Source of the DNA: Bhargavaea cecembensis
GTDB lineage: Bacteria > Bacillota > Bacilli > Bacillales_A > Planococcaceae
Direction of reading: 5' to 3'
NCBI RefSeq assembly: GCF_001619585.1
Contig: NZ_LQNT01000011.1
Span: 372,001 to 436,000 of the forward strand
Length of the DNA stretch: 64,000 bases
Shown: positions 9,687-23,268 of the stretch, piece after piece
Position numbering within the stretch: position 1 is the stretch's first letter
Layout of the letters: each line of letters begins with the position of its first letter
Translations under genes and position numbers: made by a program
The notes under the pieces: model-generated
What the model saw: only the letters and a program-made list of their open reading frames with translations
The model's database searches: none
Told to the model about the DNA's origin: nothing

Positions 9687-10784
9687 TTACATATACGAAA
9701 ACATGATATCTTCCGACACAGCTTCCGCGTCGAGCTGTTCGATGACTTTGTCGGTCCATTCTTCCGTCGTGAGTGACCGGACTCCCGCCTCGGCAAGATC
9801 CGACGTGCGGTAGCCGTCCACAAGCACGGTCTGGACCGCTTCTTCGATTGCAGCCGCCTCGGTGTCCATGCCAAACGAGTAGCGGAGCATCATCGCGGCC
9901 GACAGGATGGCCGCCGCCGGGTTTGCGATTCCCTTGCCGGCGATGTCCGGGCCTGAGCCGTGTACCGGTTCATACAGGCCGAAACCGTCGGTACGGATGC
10001 TCGCGGACGGCAACATGCCGAGGGAGCCGGTGATGACCGATGCTTCATCGCTCAGGATATCCCCGAACATGTTCTCCGTCACCACGACATCGAATGCGGA
10101 CGGATCTGTAATCAGCTTCATCGCGCACGAGTCGACAAGCTGGTGCTCTACCGTGACATCCGGATAGGCTGCTTTTTTCTCCTCGACGACTTCCCGCCAG
10201 AGCCGGCTGGACTCCAGAACGTTGGCTTTGTCGACGGAAGTCACTTTGCCCCTTCTTACACGGGCAAGCTCGAATGCCTGCTCGACGATCCGGGAGATTT
10301 CACCCCGCGAGTAGACGAGCGTATCGTATGCATCGTCTGCTGTGCGGGCCTTTTCACCGAAGTAGAGGCCCCCGGTCAGTTCACGGACGATCATGAGATC
10401 GACACCGGCCGCCTTTTCCTCTTTTAGAGGAGACGCGGACAGAAGTGCCGGAACCGCCTTGACGGGACGGAGGTTTGCGAACAGGCCGAAATGTTTGCGG
10501 ATGGCAAGCAGCCCCTTCTCCGGGCGGAGTTCGGACGGATTGTTATCCCATTTCGGACCCCCGACGGCGCCCAGGAGAATGGCATCTGCCGTCTTGCAGG
10601 CGTCGGCCGTCTCCTTCGGAAACGGATTGTCGAGGGCGTCAATTGCCGCTCCGCCGATGAGGCCGTAGGAGAAATTGAATTCGTGCTGGTAGCGGCGTGC
10701 AATAATCTTCAGGACCTTGACGGCAGCCCTTGTCACTTCGGGACCGATTCCGTCTCCGGGCAATACGGCAATTGTCTTTTCCAT
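9687..10784 (-). CDS. leuB: 3-isopropylmalate dehydrogenase
   Basis: NAD-dependent oxidative decarboxylation of 3-isopropylmalate to 2-ketoisocaproate (365 residues). Visible motifs are AVLPGDGIGPEV at the start, RELTGGLYFG, and the metal/substrate motif NMFGDILSDEASVI near residue 240, plus the NAD site EPVHGSGPDIAGKGIANP. Two in-frame ATGs lie 6 nt apart; the inner one (MEKTIAV) is taken because AAAGGAGG sits 8 nt upstream of it and only 2 nt from the outer. Confidence 0.97.
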   Translation of the reverse strand: MEKTIAVLPGDGIGPEVTRAAVKVLKIIARRYQHEFNFSYGLIGGAAIDALDNPFPKETADACKTADAILLGAVGGPKWDNNPSELRPEKGLLAIRKHFGLFANLRPVKAVPALLSASPLKEEKAAGVDLMIVRELTGGLYFGEKARTADDAYDTLVYSRGEISRIVEQAFELARVRRGKVTSVDKANVLESSRLWREVVEEKKAAYPDVTVEHQLVDSCAMKLITDPSAFDVVVTENMFGDILSDEASVITGSLGMLPSASIRTDGFGLYEPVHGSGPDIAGKGIANPAAAILSAAMMLRYSFGMDTEAAAIEEAVQTVLVDGYRTSDLAEAGVRSLTTEEWTDKVIEQLDAEAVSEDIMFSYM

Positions 10785-10836
10785 GTTCATTTCCTCCTTT
10801 ATGATGGCCGGCCCGGCTGTGCGGGCCGCTTGGTAG

Positions 10837-13492
<2,656 letters not shown>

Positions 13493-14008
13493 TTACTGAA
13501 GGATCAGATCAGGCACGGTTTCCGTGCGCTGGGTCTCGCGGGTAAAGGCGGTGACGCCGGTGCGCGAGATCTCCTTGATGCCGTACGGGCGGAGCAGGTC
13601 GATAAATGCCTCGATCTTCTCCGGGTCCCCCGTCACCTGGTATGTCGTGACGTTCTTGCTCATGTCGATGACCTGGGCGCGGAACGGCTCGACAATGCTC
13701 CGGACTTCCTGGCGGAGCTGGGGCGGGGTGACGACTTTGACAAGCGCCAGCTCCCGCATGACGATCGCCTTGTCGGAGATGTCATTCACCTTGATGACAT
13801 CAATCTGCTTGGACAGCTGCTTGACAAGCTGCTCCACCTTCGAGGGATCCTCGACGTGGACGACAAAGGTCATCTTGGACATGCCCGGCGTCTCGGTGTG
13901 CCCGACGGTGATGCTCTCGATGTTGAACTGCCGCTTCATGAGGAGTCCCGTCACCCGGTTCAGGACGCCGCTTTGATTGAGGACTGTTGTCGTTATGATC
14001 CGTTTCAC
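13493..14008 (-). CDS. ilvN: Acetolactate synthase small (regulatory) subunit
   Basis: Regulatory subunit that confers valine sensitivity and stimulates IlvB (171 residues); also called ilvH in Bacilli. The N-terminal ACT domain is recognisable ([23 protein letters not shown]) with [16 protein letters not shown] following, and the C-terminal domain from about residue 80 completes the long form. The GTG start overlaps the ilvB stop (GTGA, 4 nt), so translation is coupled to the catalytic subunit. Confidence 0.96.
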   Translation of the reverse strand: MKRIITTTVLNQSGVLNRVTGLLMKRQFNIESITVGHTETPGMSKMTFVVHVEDPSKVEQLVKQLSKQIDVIKVNDISDKAIVMRELALVKVVTPPQLRQEVRSIVEPFRAQVIDMSKNVTTYQVTGDPEKIEAFIDLLRPYGIKEISRTGVTAFTRETQRTETVPDLILQ

Positions 14009-15744
14009 CGTTCCATCACTCCGATCATTTCACTGAGGCTCTTGCCCGGCGCGACCATCGGGTAGACGTTTTCCGTCGCGAGCACCCGGCAGTCGACCAG
14101 TGCCGGTCCGTCCGACTCGATCGCTTCGCGGATCACCCGGTCCGCATCGGCAAGCGTCTCGACTTTGTATCCCTGGATCTCATACGCTTCTGCCAGCTTC
14201 ACAAAGTCCGGCTGTACCGGAACGAGCGAAGAGGAGTAGCGCTCACCGTGGAAGGTCTCCTGCCACTGGCGCACCATGCCGAGGGCTGCGTTATTCAGGA
14301 TGATGACCTTCACCGGGAGTTTGAATTCCTGAAGGATGGACAGCTCCTGAAGCGTCATCTGGAAGCCGGCGTCGCCGACGACCGCGACGACTTTCTCACC
14401 CGGGAAGGCGAGCTGGGCACCGATTGCCGCCGGGAATCCGAAGCCCATTGTCCCTAGGCCTCCCGATGTCACCCAGTGATGCGGGTGGTTCGGCTCATAA
14501 TACTGGGCTGCGAACATCTGGTGCTGGCCGACGTCAGTCGTGACGATCGCGTCGCCTCCGGTGTACTTGTGGATGAGCCGTACTGCGTCCTGTGGCATGA
14601 TCTTTCCTTCCGGTGCCGTCTCGTAGCCGAATGGGCGGGTCTCCCGGGATTCTCCCAGGCGGGCGAGCCAGGCTTCCGTGTCCGGTGCTTCAAAGCCTTT
14701 TTTGTTCAGCTCGGCGAGGGCCGCCTTGGCGTCCGCGACAATCGGGATATCGGTCGGGACGTTCTTGCCGATTTCGGCCGGATCAATGTCGATATGAATC
14801 ACCTTTGCATTCGGCGCGAACCCGGCAAGATTACCGGTGAGCCGGTCGTCGAAACGGGCACCGATGTTCAGAAGAACATCACATTCCTGGATCGCCGTGT
14901 TTGCCGTATAGGATCCGTGCATTCCCGCCATGCCGAGTCCGAGCTCGTGTCCGCCCGGGACGGTGCCGATGCCCAGCAGTGTTGTGGTCACCGGAATGCG
15001 GTACCGCTCGATAAAGCTTCTGAGTTCCCCTGTGGCTTCGGCAGCAAGGATTCCTGCACCTGCCAGGATCAGTGGACGCTGCGCCTCTGAAAGGGCCTGT
15101 GCGGCTTTCTGGATCTGGAGGAAGTTCGGCTTGACCGTGGGCTGATAGCCCGGCAGATGAACGTCTTCCGGATGAGGAATGTCCGCGGCGAGTTCTGCCA
15201 GCGACACATCCTTCGGAATGTCGACGACGACCGGGCCTTTCCGTCCGGTGGAGGCGATATGGAAAGCTTCCTTGATGATCCGCGGGATGTCTTTTGCATC
15301 CTTCACCTGGTAGTTGTGCTTCGTGATGGGTTGTGTGATGCCGATGACGTCCGCTTCCTGGAAGGCATCTGTGCCGATTACCTGCTGGGCCACCTGCCCG
15401 GTCAGGACGACGAGCGGGAGCGAGTCCAACATGGCATCCGCGATGCCGGTCACAAGGTTTGTCGCCCCCGGACCGGAAGTGGCGATCACCACGCCGGTCC
15501 TTCCTGTCGTGCGTGCAAACCCTTCGGCTGCGTGGATGGCACCTTGCTCATGACGGGCCAGGATATGCCGGATCGGATTCTTATACAGTGCATCGTAGAT
15601 CGGGAGCACCGCCCCGCCCGGGTAGCCGAAAATAATGTCCACGCCCTCGTTTTTCAAAGACCGGACCAGCAGGTCGGCTCCGTTGCCGGCCTCTGCCGGC
15701 GTGACGGCTTGTTTTGTTTCCCTTACCTTGACGCTCGCTTCCAT
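14005..15744 (-). CDS. ilvB: Acetolactate synthase large (catalytic) subunit
   Basis: Thiamin-diphosphate enzyme joining pyruvate with pyruvate or 2-ketobutyrate (579 residues). The catalytic Glu lies in [17 protein letters not shown] near residue 66; the FAD/central domain contains [14 protein letters not shown]-type sequence near 270; the ThDP-Mg motif [12 protein letters not shown]...ILNN is near 450-485. Start ATG 15742-15744 has AAGGAGGA ahead. First gene behind the T-box leader, and the likely control point for the whole ilvBN-ilvC-leuABCD unit. Confidence 0.97.
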   Translation of the reverse strand: MEASVKVRETKQAVTPAEAGNGADLLVRSLKNEGVDIIFGYPGGAVLPIYDALYKNPIRHILARHEQGAIHAAEGFARTTGRTGVVIATSGPGATNLVTGIADAMLDSLPLVVLTGQVAQQVIGTDAFQEADVIGITQPITKHNYQVKDAKDIPRIIKEAFHIASTGRKGPVVVDIPKDVSLAELAADIPHPEDVHLPGYQPTVKPNFLQIQKAAQALSEAQRPLILAGAGILAAEATGELRSFIERYRIPVTTTLLGIGTVPGGHELGLGMAGMHGSYTANTAIQECDVLLNIGARFDDRLTGNLAGFAPNAKVIHIDIDPAEIGKNVPTDIPIVADAKAALAELNKKGFEAPDTEAWLARLGESRETRPFGYETAPEGKIMPQDAVRLIHKYTGGDAIVTTDVGQHQMFAAQYYEPNHPHHWVTSGGLGTMGFGFPAAIGAQLAFPGEKVVAVVGDAGFQMTLQELSILQEFKLPVKVIILNNAALGMVRQWQETFHGERYSSSLVPVQPDFVKLAEAYEIQGYKVETLADADRVIREAIESDGPALVDCRVLATENVYPMVAPGKSLSEMIGVMER

Positions 15745-15779
15745 CTGCGCCTTCCTCCTTCACTTGTGAGTTTTGAGTA

Positions 15780-16085
15780 TAAAAAAACAAAAGACCCCTC
15801 CACTCCCTGCACGGAACACAGTCGTATTCCGTAGCAAGGGATGAAAGAGCCTTTCATGGTACCACCCTTGTTCGCGGCATTGCCGCCTCGGCAGCCGGGC
15901 ACAGTGCCCGGCCGGTTGGTAACGGGGCGGCGCGATGCCTGCCCCGGGAACACCTTGGGAATCATCCGTTCAGTGTTCCGCTCGGAGGTGATGTCGGTCA
16001 GGGCTGCATTGCCGGGTTCCAGCGGTTCCGGCTCTCTGGTAAATGCAGGGGTCCTTCCCTTTTGCCTCTTCTGCGCTTTGGTTCG
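15780..16085 (-). promoter_or_regulatory. T-box leader upstream of ilvB, probable isoleucine (AUC) specifier
   Basis: tRNA-sensing riboswitch. The T-box antiterminator sequence AAGGGTGGTACCATG lies at 15855-15869 (minus). A terminator with arms CCCTTGC.ACGGAA and TTCCGTGCAGGG and a run of Ts follows at about 15780-15842. Stem I shows the AGAGAGCCGG / CCGG distal region and CTGCATT/AATGCAG pairing. The specifier is probably ATC at 15990-15992, because it is followed by ACCTCCGAGCG just as TGC is followed by ACCTCGGAGCG in the cysE T-box. The leader fills the 357-bp gap between ilvD and ilvB; no promoter of its own was recognised. Confidence 0.93.
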
Positions 16086-16101
16086 ATTTAAGCGGTCACC
16101 G

Positions 16102-17769
16102 TCAGATTTTCATGACGCCGCCGGTGTTGGCGGATGTGACCAATTTTGAGTAGCGGGCGAGATAGCCCGTCTTGATTTTCGGTTCAAACGGCTTCACATT
16201 CTTGCGCCGCTCTTCCAGTACGTCTTCCGGGACCTTGAGTTCAATCTTGCGGTTAACGAGGTCGATTTCAATGACGTCGCCGTTTTCCACCAGGCCGATT
16301 GGCCCGCCTTCCGCCGCTTCCGGCGAAATATGGCCGACAGCGATGCCGCGGGATGCTCCCGAGAACCGTCCGTCTGTGATGAGTGCGACTTTTGTGCCGA
16401 GTCCCCGTCCGACAATTGCGGATGTCGGTGCGAGCATTTCAGGCATCCCCGGTCCGCCTTTCGGACCCTCGTACCGGATGACGACCACATGCCCCTCTTG
16501 GACCGTGCCGTCATCGATACCCTGGAGGGCGTCTTCCTGAGATTCAAAGACGATTGCGTCGCCTTCAAATACCTTGATCGAAGGATCGACTGCACCGACC
16601 TTGATGACGCCGCCATCCGGTGCCACATTCCCGTATAAGACGGATAGGCCGCCCACCGGACTATACGGGTTTTCTTTTGGCCGGATGACCTGGTCATTCA
16701 GGATTTTGCTGTCTTTCACGTTTTCAAATAGTGTTTTGCCGGTGACCGTCATCCGGTTCGGGTGAATAGCACCCGGGATGTCACACAGTTCACGGATGAT
16801 CGCACTGACGCCCCCGGCAAGGTGCACATCATGCATCGAGTAGTCCGATGCAGGCATGAGCTTGGACAGATAAGGGACTCGCTCAGCAATCTCATTGACC
16901 TTTTTCAGGTCGTAGTCGATGCCTGCCTCATGTGCGATGGCGAGTGTATGAAGGACGGTGTTCGTCGATCCGCCCATCGCCATGTCCAGGGCGAATGCGT
17001 CGTCGATGGTTTCTTCTGTGACGAGGTCGCGCGGCTTTACGTCTTCCTCGACCATGCGGATCAGCTGCTTGGCTGCTTCATAGATCAGATCCTTACGATG
17101 ATCCGAAGTCGCCACGATCGTTCCGTTCTGAGGAAGAGCGACGCCCATCATCTCCATGAGGGTGTTCATCGAGTTGGCGGTGAACATCCCCGAACAGGAG
17201 CCGCACGTCGGGCAGGCACTCTGCTCGATCTCGAGAAGCTGTGTCTCCGACATCGTGCCTTGCTTGTAGGCGCCCACGCCTTCAAACACGGATGTGAGGG
17301 AAAGCTGATTGCCGTTAGAATCGACTCCGGCTTCCATCGGACCGCCCGATACGAAGATCGACGGGACGTTGGTCCGGACAGCTGCCATCAGCATCCCGGG
17401 TGTGATCTTGTCACAGTTCGGGATGTAGAACACTCCGTCGAACCAGTGTGCATTCACGACCGTCTCGGCTGCATCCGCGATGATTTCCCGGCTCGGAAGC
17501 GAGTAGCGCATCCCGATGTGGCCCATTGCAATCCCGTCGTCAACGCCGATCGTGTTGAACTCGAACGGGACGCCGCCTGCTTCGCGGATCGCATCTTTTA
17601 CGACCTCTGCGAATTTGTTCAGGTGCATATGCCCCGGGATGATGTCGACGTAGGAGTTGCACACGCCGATGAACGGCTTGCCCATGTCTTTCGCCTTGAC
17701 GCCCGCTGCATACAGAAGGCTCCTGTGCGGTGCCCGATCTATTCCTACTTTTATCATGTCGCTTCGCAT
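16102..17769 (-). CDS. ilvD: Dihydroxy-acid dehydratase
   Basis: Fe-S dehydratase giving 2-keto acids for valine, leucine and isoleucine (555 residues). It begins [18 protein letters not shown] and has the IlvD/Edd signatures [14 protein letters not shown] near residue 37, [14 protein letters not shown] near 118 and [18 protein letters not shown] near 190, with the Mg/cluster ligands intact. It has a clear promoter of its own and lies upstream of, not behind, the T-box. Confidence 0.98.
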   Translation of the reverse strand: MRSDMIKVGIDRAPHRSLLYAAGVKAKDMGKPFIGVCNSYVDIIPGHMHLNKFAEVVKDAIREAGGVPFEFNTIGVDDGIAMGHIGMRYSLPSREIIADAAETVVNAHWFDGVFYIPNCDKITPGMLMAAVRTNVPSIFVSGGPMEAGVDSNGNQLSLTSVFEGVGAYKQGTMSETQLLEIEQSACPTCGSCSGMFTANSMNTLMEMMGVALPQNGTIVATSDHRKDLIYEAAKQLIRMVEEDVKPRDLVTEETIDDAFALDMAMGGSTNTVLHTLAIAHEAGIDYDLKKVNEIAERVPYLSKLMPASDYSMHDVHLAGGVSAIIRELCDIPGAIHPNRMTVTGKTLFENVKDSKILNDQVIRPKENPYSPVGGLSVLYGNVAPDGGVIKVGAVDPSIKVFEGDAIVFESQEDALQGIDDGTVQEGHVVVIRYEGPKGGPGMPEMLAPTSAIVGRGLGTKVALITDGRFSGASRGIAVGHISPEAAEGGPIGLVENGDVIEIDLVNRKIELKVPEDVLEERRKNVKPFEPKIKTGYLARYSKLVTSANTGGVMKI

Positions 17770-17847
17770 AAAATATCTCTCCTCTTAATGGAGGCGGAGC
17801 GGCTGCTGGCCGAACTCTTTTGCCGTCTCTCAAAATGAATTGAACAC

Positions 17848-17876
17848 ATCATAACTTGCTTGAAATATTGCGTCAA
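17848..17876 (-). promoter_or_regulatory. Sigma-A promoter of ilvD
   Basis: Minus strand: -35 TTGACG (17871-17876), 17-bp spacer, -10 TATGAT (17848-17853). The predicted leader is about 70 nt, too short for a T-box. AT-rich sequence just upstream might hold a CodY site, but no convincing match was found. Confidence 0.8.
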
Positions 17877-18110
17877 GTCGCTTTTTCCAAGTTTTTGTGC
17901 AATTTAGAATAAGTTTTGGTCTGTAACCGTTTGCAAACGTTGATATATCGCATTCTGCGCTTTTAAAAATTTAATTTAAATTTTTTTATCAACTGCGTCC
18001 TATTCAGATGAACAGAGGCAACCCATGCAGGAGACGCACCGATTTCATTCACTGAAGGCCCGCAAGAGGGCCTATTCATCATTGCAGCATATGGCCGAAT
18101 ACTCCCTGAA
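17877..18110. other. Gap between ilvD promoter and tuf terminator
   Basis: AT-rich upstream of the promoter (about 17940-17990), then a short hairpin AGGCCC-gcaaga-GGGCCT near 18057-18074. No gene, RNA motif or repeat is recognised here. Confidence 0.5.
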
Positions 18111-18167
18111 ATAAAAAAAAGACCCCCGCCCACGTCTGGGCGGAGGTCCATGTCCACGTCTGGACAT
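18111..18167 (-). terminator. Terminator downstream of tuf with a second matching hairpin
   Basis: Stem CCGCCCA-cgtc-TGGGCGG (18126-18143) followed on the minus strand by a run of eight or more Ts. Just upstream in transcription is a second perfect hairpin ATGTCCA-cgtc-TGGACAT (18150-18167) with the same loop. Confidence 0.9.
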
Positions 18168-18229
18168 AGGAAGCGGAGCGGCTGATCAGGCCGGCCCGTT
18201 TCCGGTATTCGATTTACATCATTTCAAAA

Positions 18230-19417
18230 TTACTTCTGGATAGAAGCTACGACGCCAGCACCAACTGTGCGGCCACCTTCACGGATCGAGAATTTAGTAC
18301 CTTCTTCGATCGCGATTGGGGAGATCAGTTCTACTGTCATTTCAATGTTGTCGCCAGGCATAACCATTTCAACGCCTTCTGGAAGCGTGATGATGCCAGT
18401 TACGTCAGTTGTACGGAAGTAGAACTGTGGGCGGTAGTTGGAGAAGAATGGCGTGTGACGGCCACCTTCTTCTTTGGACAGAACGTAAACTTCGGATTTG
18501 AAGCTAGTGTGTGGAGTGATCGAGCCTGGCTTTGCAAGAACTTGGCCACGCTGGATGTCTTCACGTGCAACACCACGGAGAAGCGCACCGATGTTGTCGC
18601 CTGCTTCTGCATAGTCAAGAAGCTTACGGAACATTTCAACGCCTGTTACTGTAGTCGATTTTGCTTCTTCAGCAAGACCGATGATTTCAACAGTGTCGCC
18701 GACTTTAACCTGGCCACGTTCTACACGGCCGGTTGCAACTGTACCACGGCCTGTGATCGAGAAGACGTCCTCGACAGGCATCATGAATGGCTTTTCAGTG
18801 TCGCGCTCTGGAGTTGGGATGTAGCTGTCAACTGCGTCCATGAGCTCAACGATTTTATCTTCCCACTCAGCTTCGCCTTCGAGGGCTTTCAGAGCAGAAC
18901 CTTTGATGACAGGAACGTCATCGCCAGGGAAGTCGTACTCGGAAAGGAGGTCACGGACTTCCATTTCAACGAGCTCGAGGAGTTCTTCGTCGTCAACCAT
19001 GTCGCACTTGTTAAGGAATACGACGAGGTAAGGAACACCAACCTGACGGGACAGGAGGATGTGCTCACGAGTTTGTGGCATTGGGCCGTCAGCTGCGGAT
19101 ACAACGAGGATTCCGCCGTCCATCTGAGCTGCACCAGTGATCATGTTCTTGACATAGTCAGCGTGACCTGGGCAGTCAACGTGAGCGTAGTGGCGGCTAT
19201 CTGTTTCATATTCGATGTGGGATGTGTTGATTGTGATTCCGCGCTCTTTTTCTTCAGGAGCGTTGTCAACGTCCGCGTACGAACGTGCTTCACCGCCGCC
19301 TTTTTTCGCGAGAACTGTCGCGATTGCAGCAGTCAGAGTTGTTTTACCATGGTCAACGTGACCGATTGTACCGATGTTAGCATGCGTTTTGGAGCGATCG
19401 AATTTTTCTTTACCCAT
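18230..19417 (-). CDS. tuf: Elongation factor Tu
   Basis: GTPase that delivers aminoacyl-tRNA to the ribosome (395 residues). The start is ATG 19415-19417 ([16 protein letters not shown]) with AAGGAGG ahead; the open frame extends 22 codons further without support. G1 GHVDHGKT near residue 19, G3 [11 protein letters not shown] near 81 and G4 NKCDMVDD near 136 are intact. Domains 2 and 3 end in [15 protein letters not shown], as expected. Last gene of the str operon, 115 bp after fusA. Confidence 0.98.
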   Translation of the reverse strand: MGKEKFDRSKTHANIGTIGHVDHGKTTLTAAIATVLAKKGGGEARSYADVDNAPEEKERGITINTSHIEYETDSRHYAHVDCPGHADYVKNMITGAAQMDGGILVVSAADGPMPQTREHILLSRQVGVPYLVVFLNKCDMVDDEELLELVEMEVRDLLSEYDFPGDDVPVIKGSALKALEGEAEWEDKIVELMDAVDSYIPTPERDTEKPFMMPVEDVFSITGRGTVATGRVERGQVKVGDTVEIIGLAEEAKSTTVTGVEMFRKLLDYAEAGDNIGALLRGVAREDIQRGQVLAKPGSITPHTSFKSEVYVLSKEEGGRHTPFFSNYRPQFYFRTTDVTGIITLPEGVEMVMPGDNIEMTVELISPIAIEEGTKFSIREGGRTVGAGVVASIQK

Positions 19418-19462
19418 TAGGAAAATCCTCCTTAAATGTAAGAGATAGTTGGTATGGTCCGC

Positions 19463-19481
19463 GGGGAAGTCACACTTCCCC
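19463..19481 (-). other. Perfect hairpin in the fusA-tuf gap
   Basis: GGGGAAGT-gtg-ACTTCCCC, an 8-bp perfect stem with a 3-nt loop about 45 nt upstream of the tuf start. It lacks a T-run, so it is not a terminator. It could be an RNA-processing or stability element in the tuf 5' leader. Confidence 0.6.
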
Positions 19482-19532
19482 ACCCTCCATATCTTATACG
19501 TTAGTTATACTTGAAACAAAGGGGAATTTCAA

Positions 19533-21611
<2,079 letters not shown>

Positions 21612-21662
21612 AATGTGTTTCTCCTCCTGTTATGTCGGAATAGAGTGGACTTCGGCTTGAAC

Positions 21663-22133
21663 TTACCAGCGGTAGTGAGCGAATGCTTTGTTCGCTTCCG
21701 CCATCTTGTGAAGGTCTTCGCGACGCTTCACGGATGCACCAGTGTTGTTGGATGCATCAAGGATCTCGTTTGCCAGGCGCTCTTCCATCGTCTTCTCACC
21801 GCGCAGGCGGGAGTAGTTGACGAGGTAGCGGAGGCCGAGTGTGACACGGCGGTCCGGGCGGACTTCAACCGGTACCTGGTAGTTCGCGCCACCGACACGG
21901 CGGGCACGGACTTCGAGAACTGGCATGATGTTTTCAAGAGCTGCTTCGAATACTTCCAGAGGATCCTTACCGGAACGCTCACGGACGAGTTCGAATGCGC
22001 CGTAGAGGGCTTTCTGGGCAGTACCCTTCTTGCCGTCTACCATGATTTTGTTTACAAGACGTGTCACGAGCTTCGAGTTATACAGCGGATCAGGCAACAC
22101 GTCACGTTTTGCTACTGGACCTTTACGAGGCAT
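21663..22133 (-). CDS. rpsG: 30S ribosomal protein S7
   Basis: Assembly initiator for the 30S head (156 residues). Start ATG 22131-22133 ([21 protein letters not shown]), six codons inside the longest frame and behind AAAGGAGG. Contains [20 protein letters not shown] and the late [19 protein letters not shown], both family hallmarks. Between rpsL and fusA. Confidence 0.98.
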   Translation of the reverse strand: MPRKGPVAKRDVLPDPLYNSKLVTRLVNKIMVDGKKGTAQKALYGAFELVRERSGKDPLEVFEAALENIMPVLEVRARRVGGANYQVPVEVRPDRRVTLGLRYLVNYSRLRGEKTMEERLANEILDASNNTGASVKRREDLHKMAEANKAFAHYRW

Positions 22134-22177
22134 GTGTGTTCCTCCTTTCAAACTTTAAGGCACCTTTTAAAAGGTGA

Positions 22178-22597
22178 TTATTTTTTCTCTTTTGGCTTCT
22201 TCGCGCCGTATTGGGAACGGCTCTGCATACGGCCTTGAACGCCGGCTGTATCGAGGGCGCCGCGTACGATATGGTAGCGGACACCCGGAAGGTCTTTAAC
22301 ACGGCCGCCACGGATCAGGACAACACTGTGCTCTTGCAGGTTGTGGCCTTCGCCAGGGATATACGCGTTGACTTCGATCGTGTTCGTCAGGCGGACACGA
22401 GCGTATTTACGAAGCGCGGAGTTCGGCTTCTTAGGCGTCATAGTGCCGACACGTGTGCAGACACCGCGCTTTTGAGGCGAGTTCACATCTGTAAGAGATT
22501 TCTTGAAGCTGTTGTAACCTTTCCCGAGTGCCGGAGACTTCGACTTGGTCGCTTTCGACTTGCGCGGGTTGCGGACCAGTTGGTTAATTGTAGGCAT
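22178..22597 (-). CDS. rpsL: 30S ribosomal protein S12
   Basis: Decoding-centre protein (139 residues). Start ATG 22595-22597 ([15 protein letters not shown]). The loops where streptomycin-resistance changes fall, [11 protein letters not shown] and [15 protein letters not shown], are both wild type. First of the classical str genes, 97 bp after the L7Ae-like gene. Confidence 0.98.
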   Translation of the reverse strand: MPTINQLVRNPRKSKATKSKSPALGKGYNSFKKSLTDVNSPQKRGVCTRVGTMTPKKPNSALRKYARVRLTNTIEVNAYIPGEGHNLQEHSVVLIRGGRVKDLPGVRYHIVRGALDTAGVQGRMQSRSQYGAKKPKEKK

Positions 22598-22694
22598 CGA
22601 TAGGGTCCTCCCTTCAGTTCTTTTTAATACCACACATCCAGGTGGTTCATTTTAGGGGTAAAAACAAAGTCTTTGCGCAGCATGACGCAAAAAC

Positions 22695-22940
22695 CTACTC
22701 AGTAATGGCGATGACCGATGCGCCGACATCGATTCCGTATGCCCGGCCGAGGTCTTTCCTCGTGCCTTCATAGCGTACCGGAATCCCGTTCTCTTCCGCA
22801 AGGGACAGAACGTCGCCGATCAGCCGCCCGTCAGCATCCGAAGCGAGAATCACTTCCCGCACCAGGCCCTTCCGGAGCGCCTTTACTGCCTGCTTTATAC
22901 CGATGATCGTCTGTTTCTGATTCGCTTGTCCATGAGACAT
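22695..22940 (-). CDS. rplGB: L7Ae-like K-turn RNA-binding protein
   Basis: Small RNA-binding protein (81 residues) of the L7Ae/L30e fold, corresponding by position and sequence to B. subtilis RplGB (YbxF), which binds kink-turns. Contains TIIGIKQAVKALRKGLVREVILASDADGR and ends KDLGRAYGIDVGASVIAITE. The start at 22938-22940 has GGAGG 7 nt upstream; a longer frame lacks one. It is the first gene of the str transcription unit behind its own promoter. Confidence 0.92.
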   Translation of the reverse strand: MSHGQANQKQTIIGIKQAVKALRKGLVREVILASDADGRLIGDVLSLAEENGIPVRYEGTRKDLGRAYGIDVGASVIAITE

Positions 22941-22984
22941 GCCATTTCCTCCAAGGAACCAAAAGTCAACTCTCAACCTTGAAC

Positions 22985-23013
22985 ATATTATCATCCCTGA
23001 TACGGGATGTCAA
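22985..23013 (-). promoter_or_regulatory. Sigma-A promoter of the rplGB-rpsL-rpsG-fusA-tuf unit
   Basis: Minus strand: perfect -35 TTGACA (23008-23013), 17-bp spacer, -10 TAATAT (22985-22990). The spacer contains a small inverted repeat ATCCC/GGGAT. The rest of the gap to the rpoC terminator (23014-23220) shows no gene or motif. Confidence 0.8.
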
Positions 23014-23220
23014 TAAAAAACATATCATTTTTTCGGGTGCGAAGTAAAGGCTGATTGTATAGGTAAAGTGGTGAGTTCCGAAGGCTGCAGGTGATCCCGT
23101 GAATCCTTGCTCCCCCGTACGGTTTCCGGCTGCGAACTGCGATTCCGCCTGGATCATCCGTCTGGCCCAGACGAAACTCTGATTCTCCCAGTCTCCCTCC
23201 ATTATTCCCTGCCCGCCCCA

Positions 23221-23260
23221 AACAAAAACCCCCGGGAAGCGCTGGGCTTCCCGGGGGTTT
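23221..23260 (-). terminator. Intrinsic terminator of rpoBC
   Basis: A 15-bp perfect stem (23226-23240 with 23246-23260; arm AAACCCCCGGGAAGC) and 5-nt loop followed by TTTTT on the minus strand, starting 8 bp after the rpoC stop. Confidence 0.95.
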
Positions 23261-23268
23261 TGCAAGGA

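Noticed and set aside
17963-18157. Minus-strand 64-codon frame downstream of tuf
   Set aside because: It starts inside the tuf terminator hairpins, has no ribosome site and no family resemblance.
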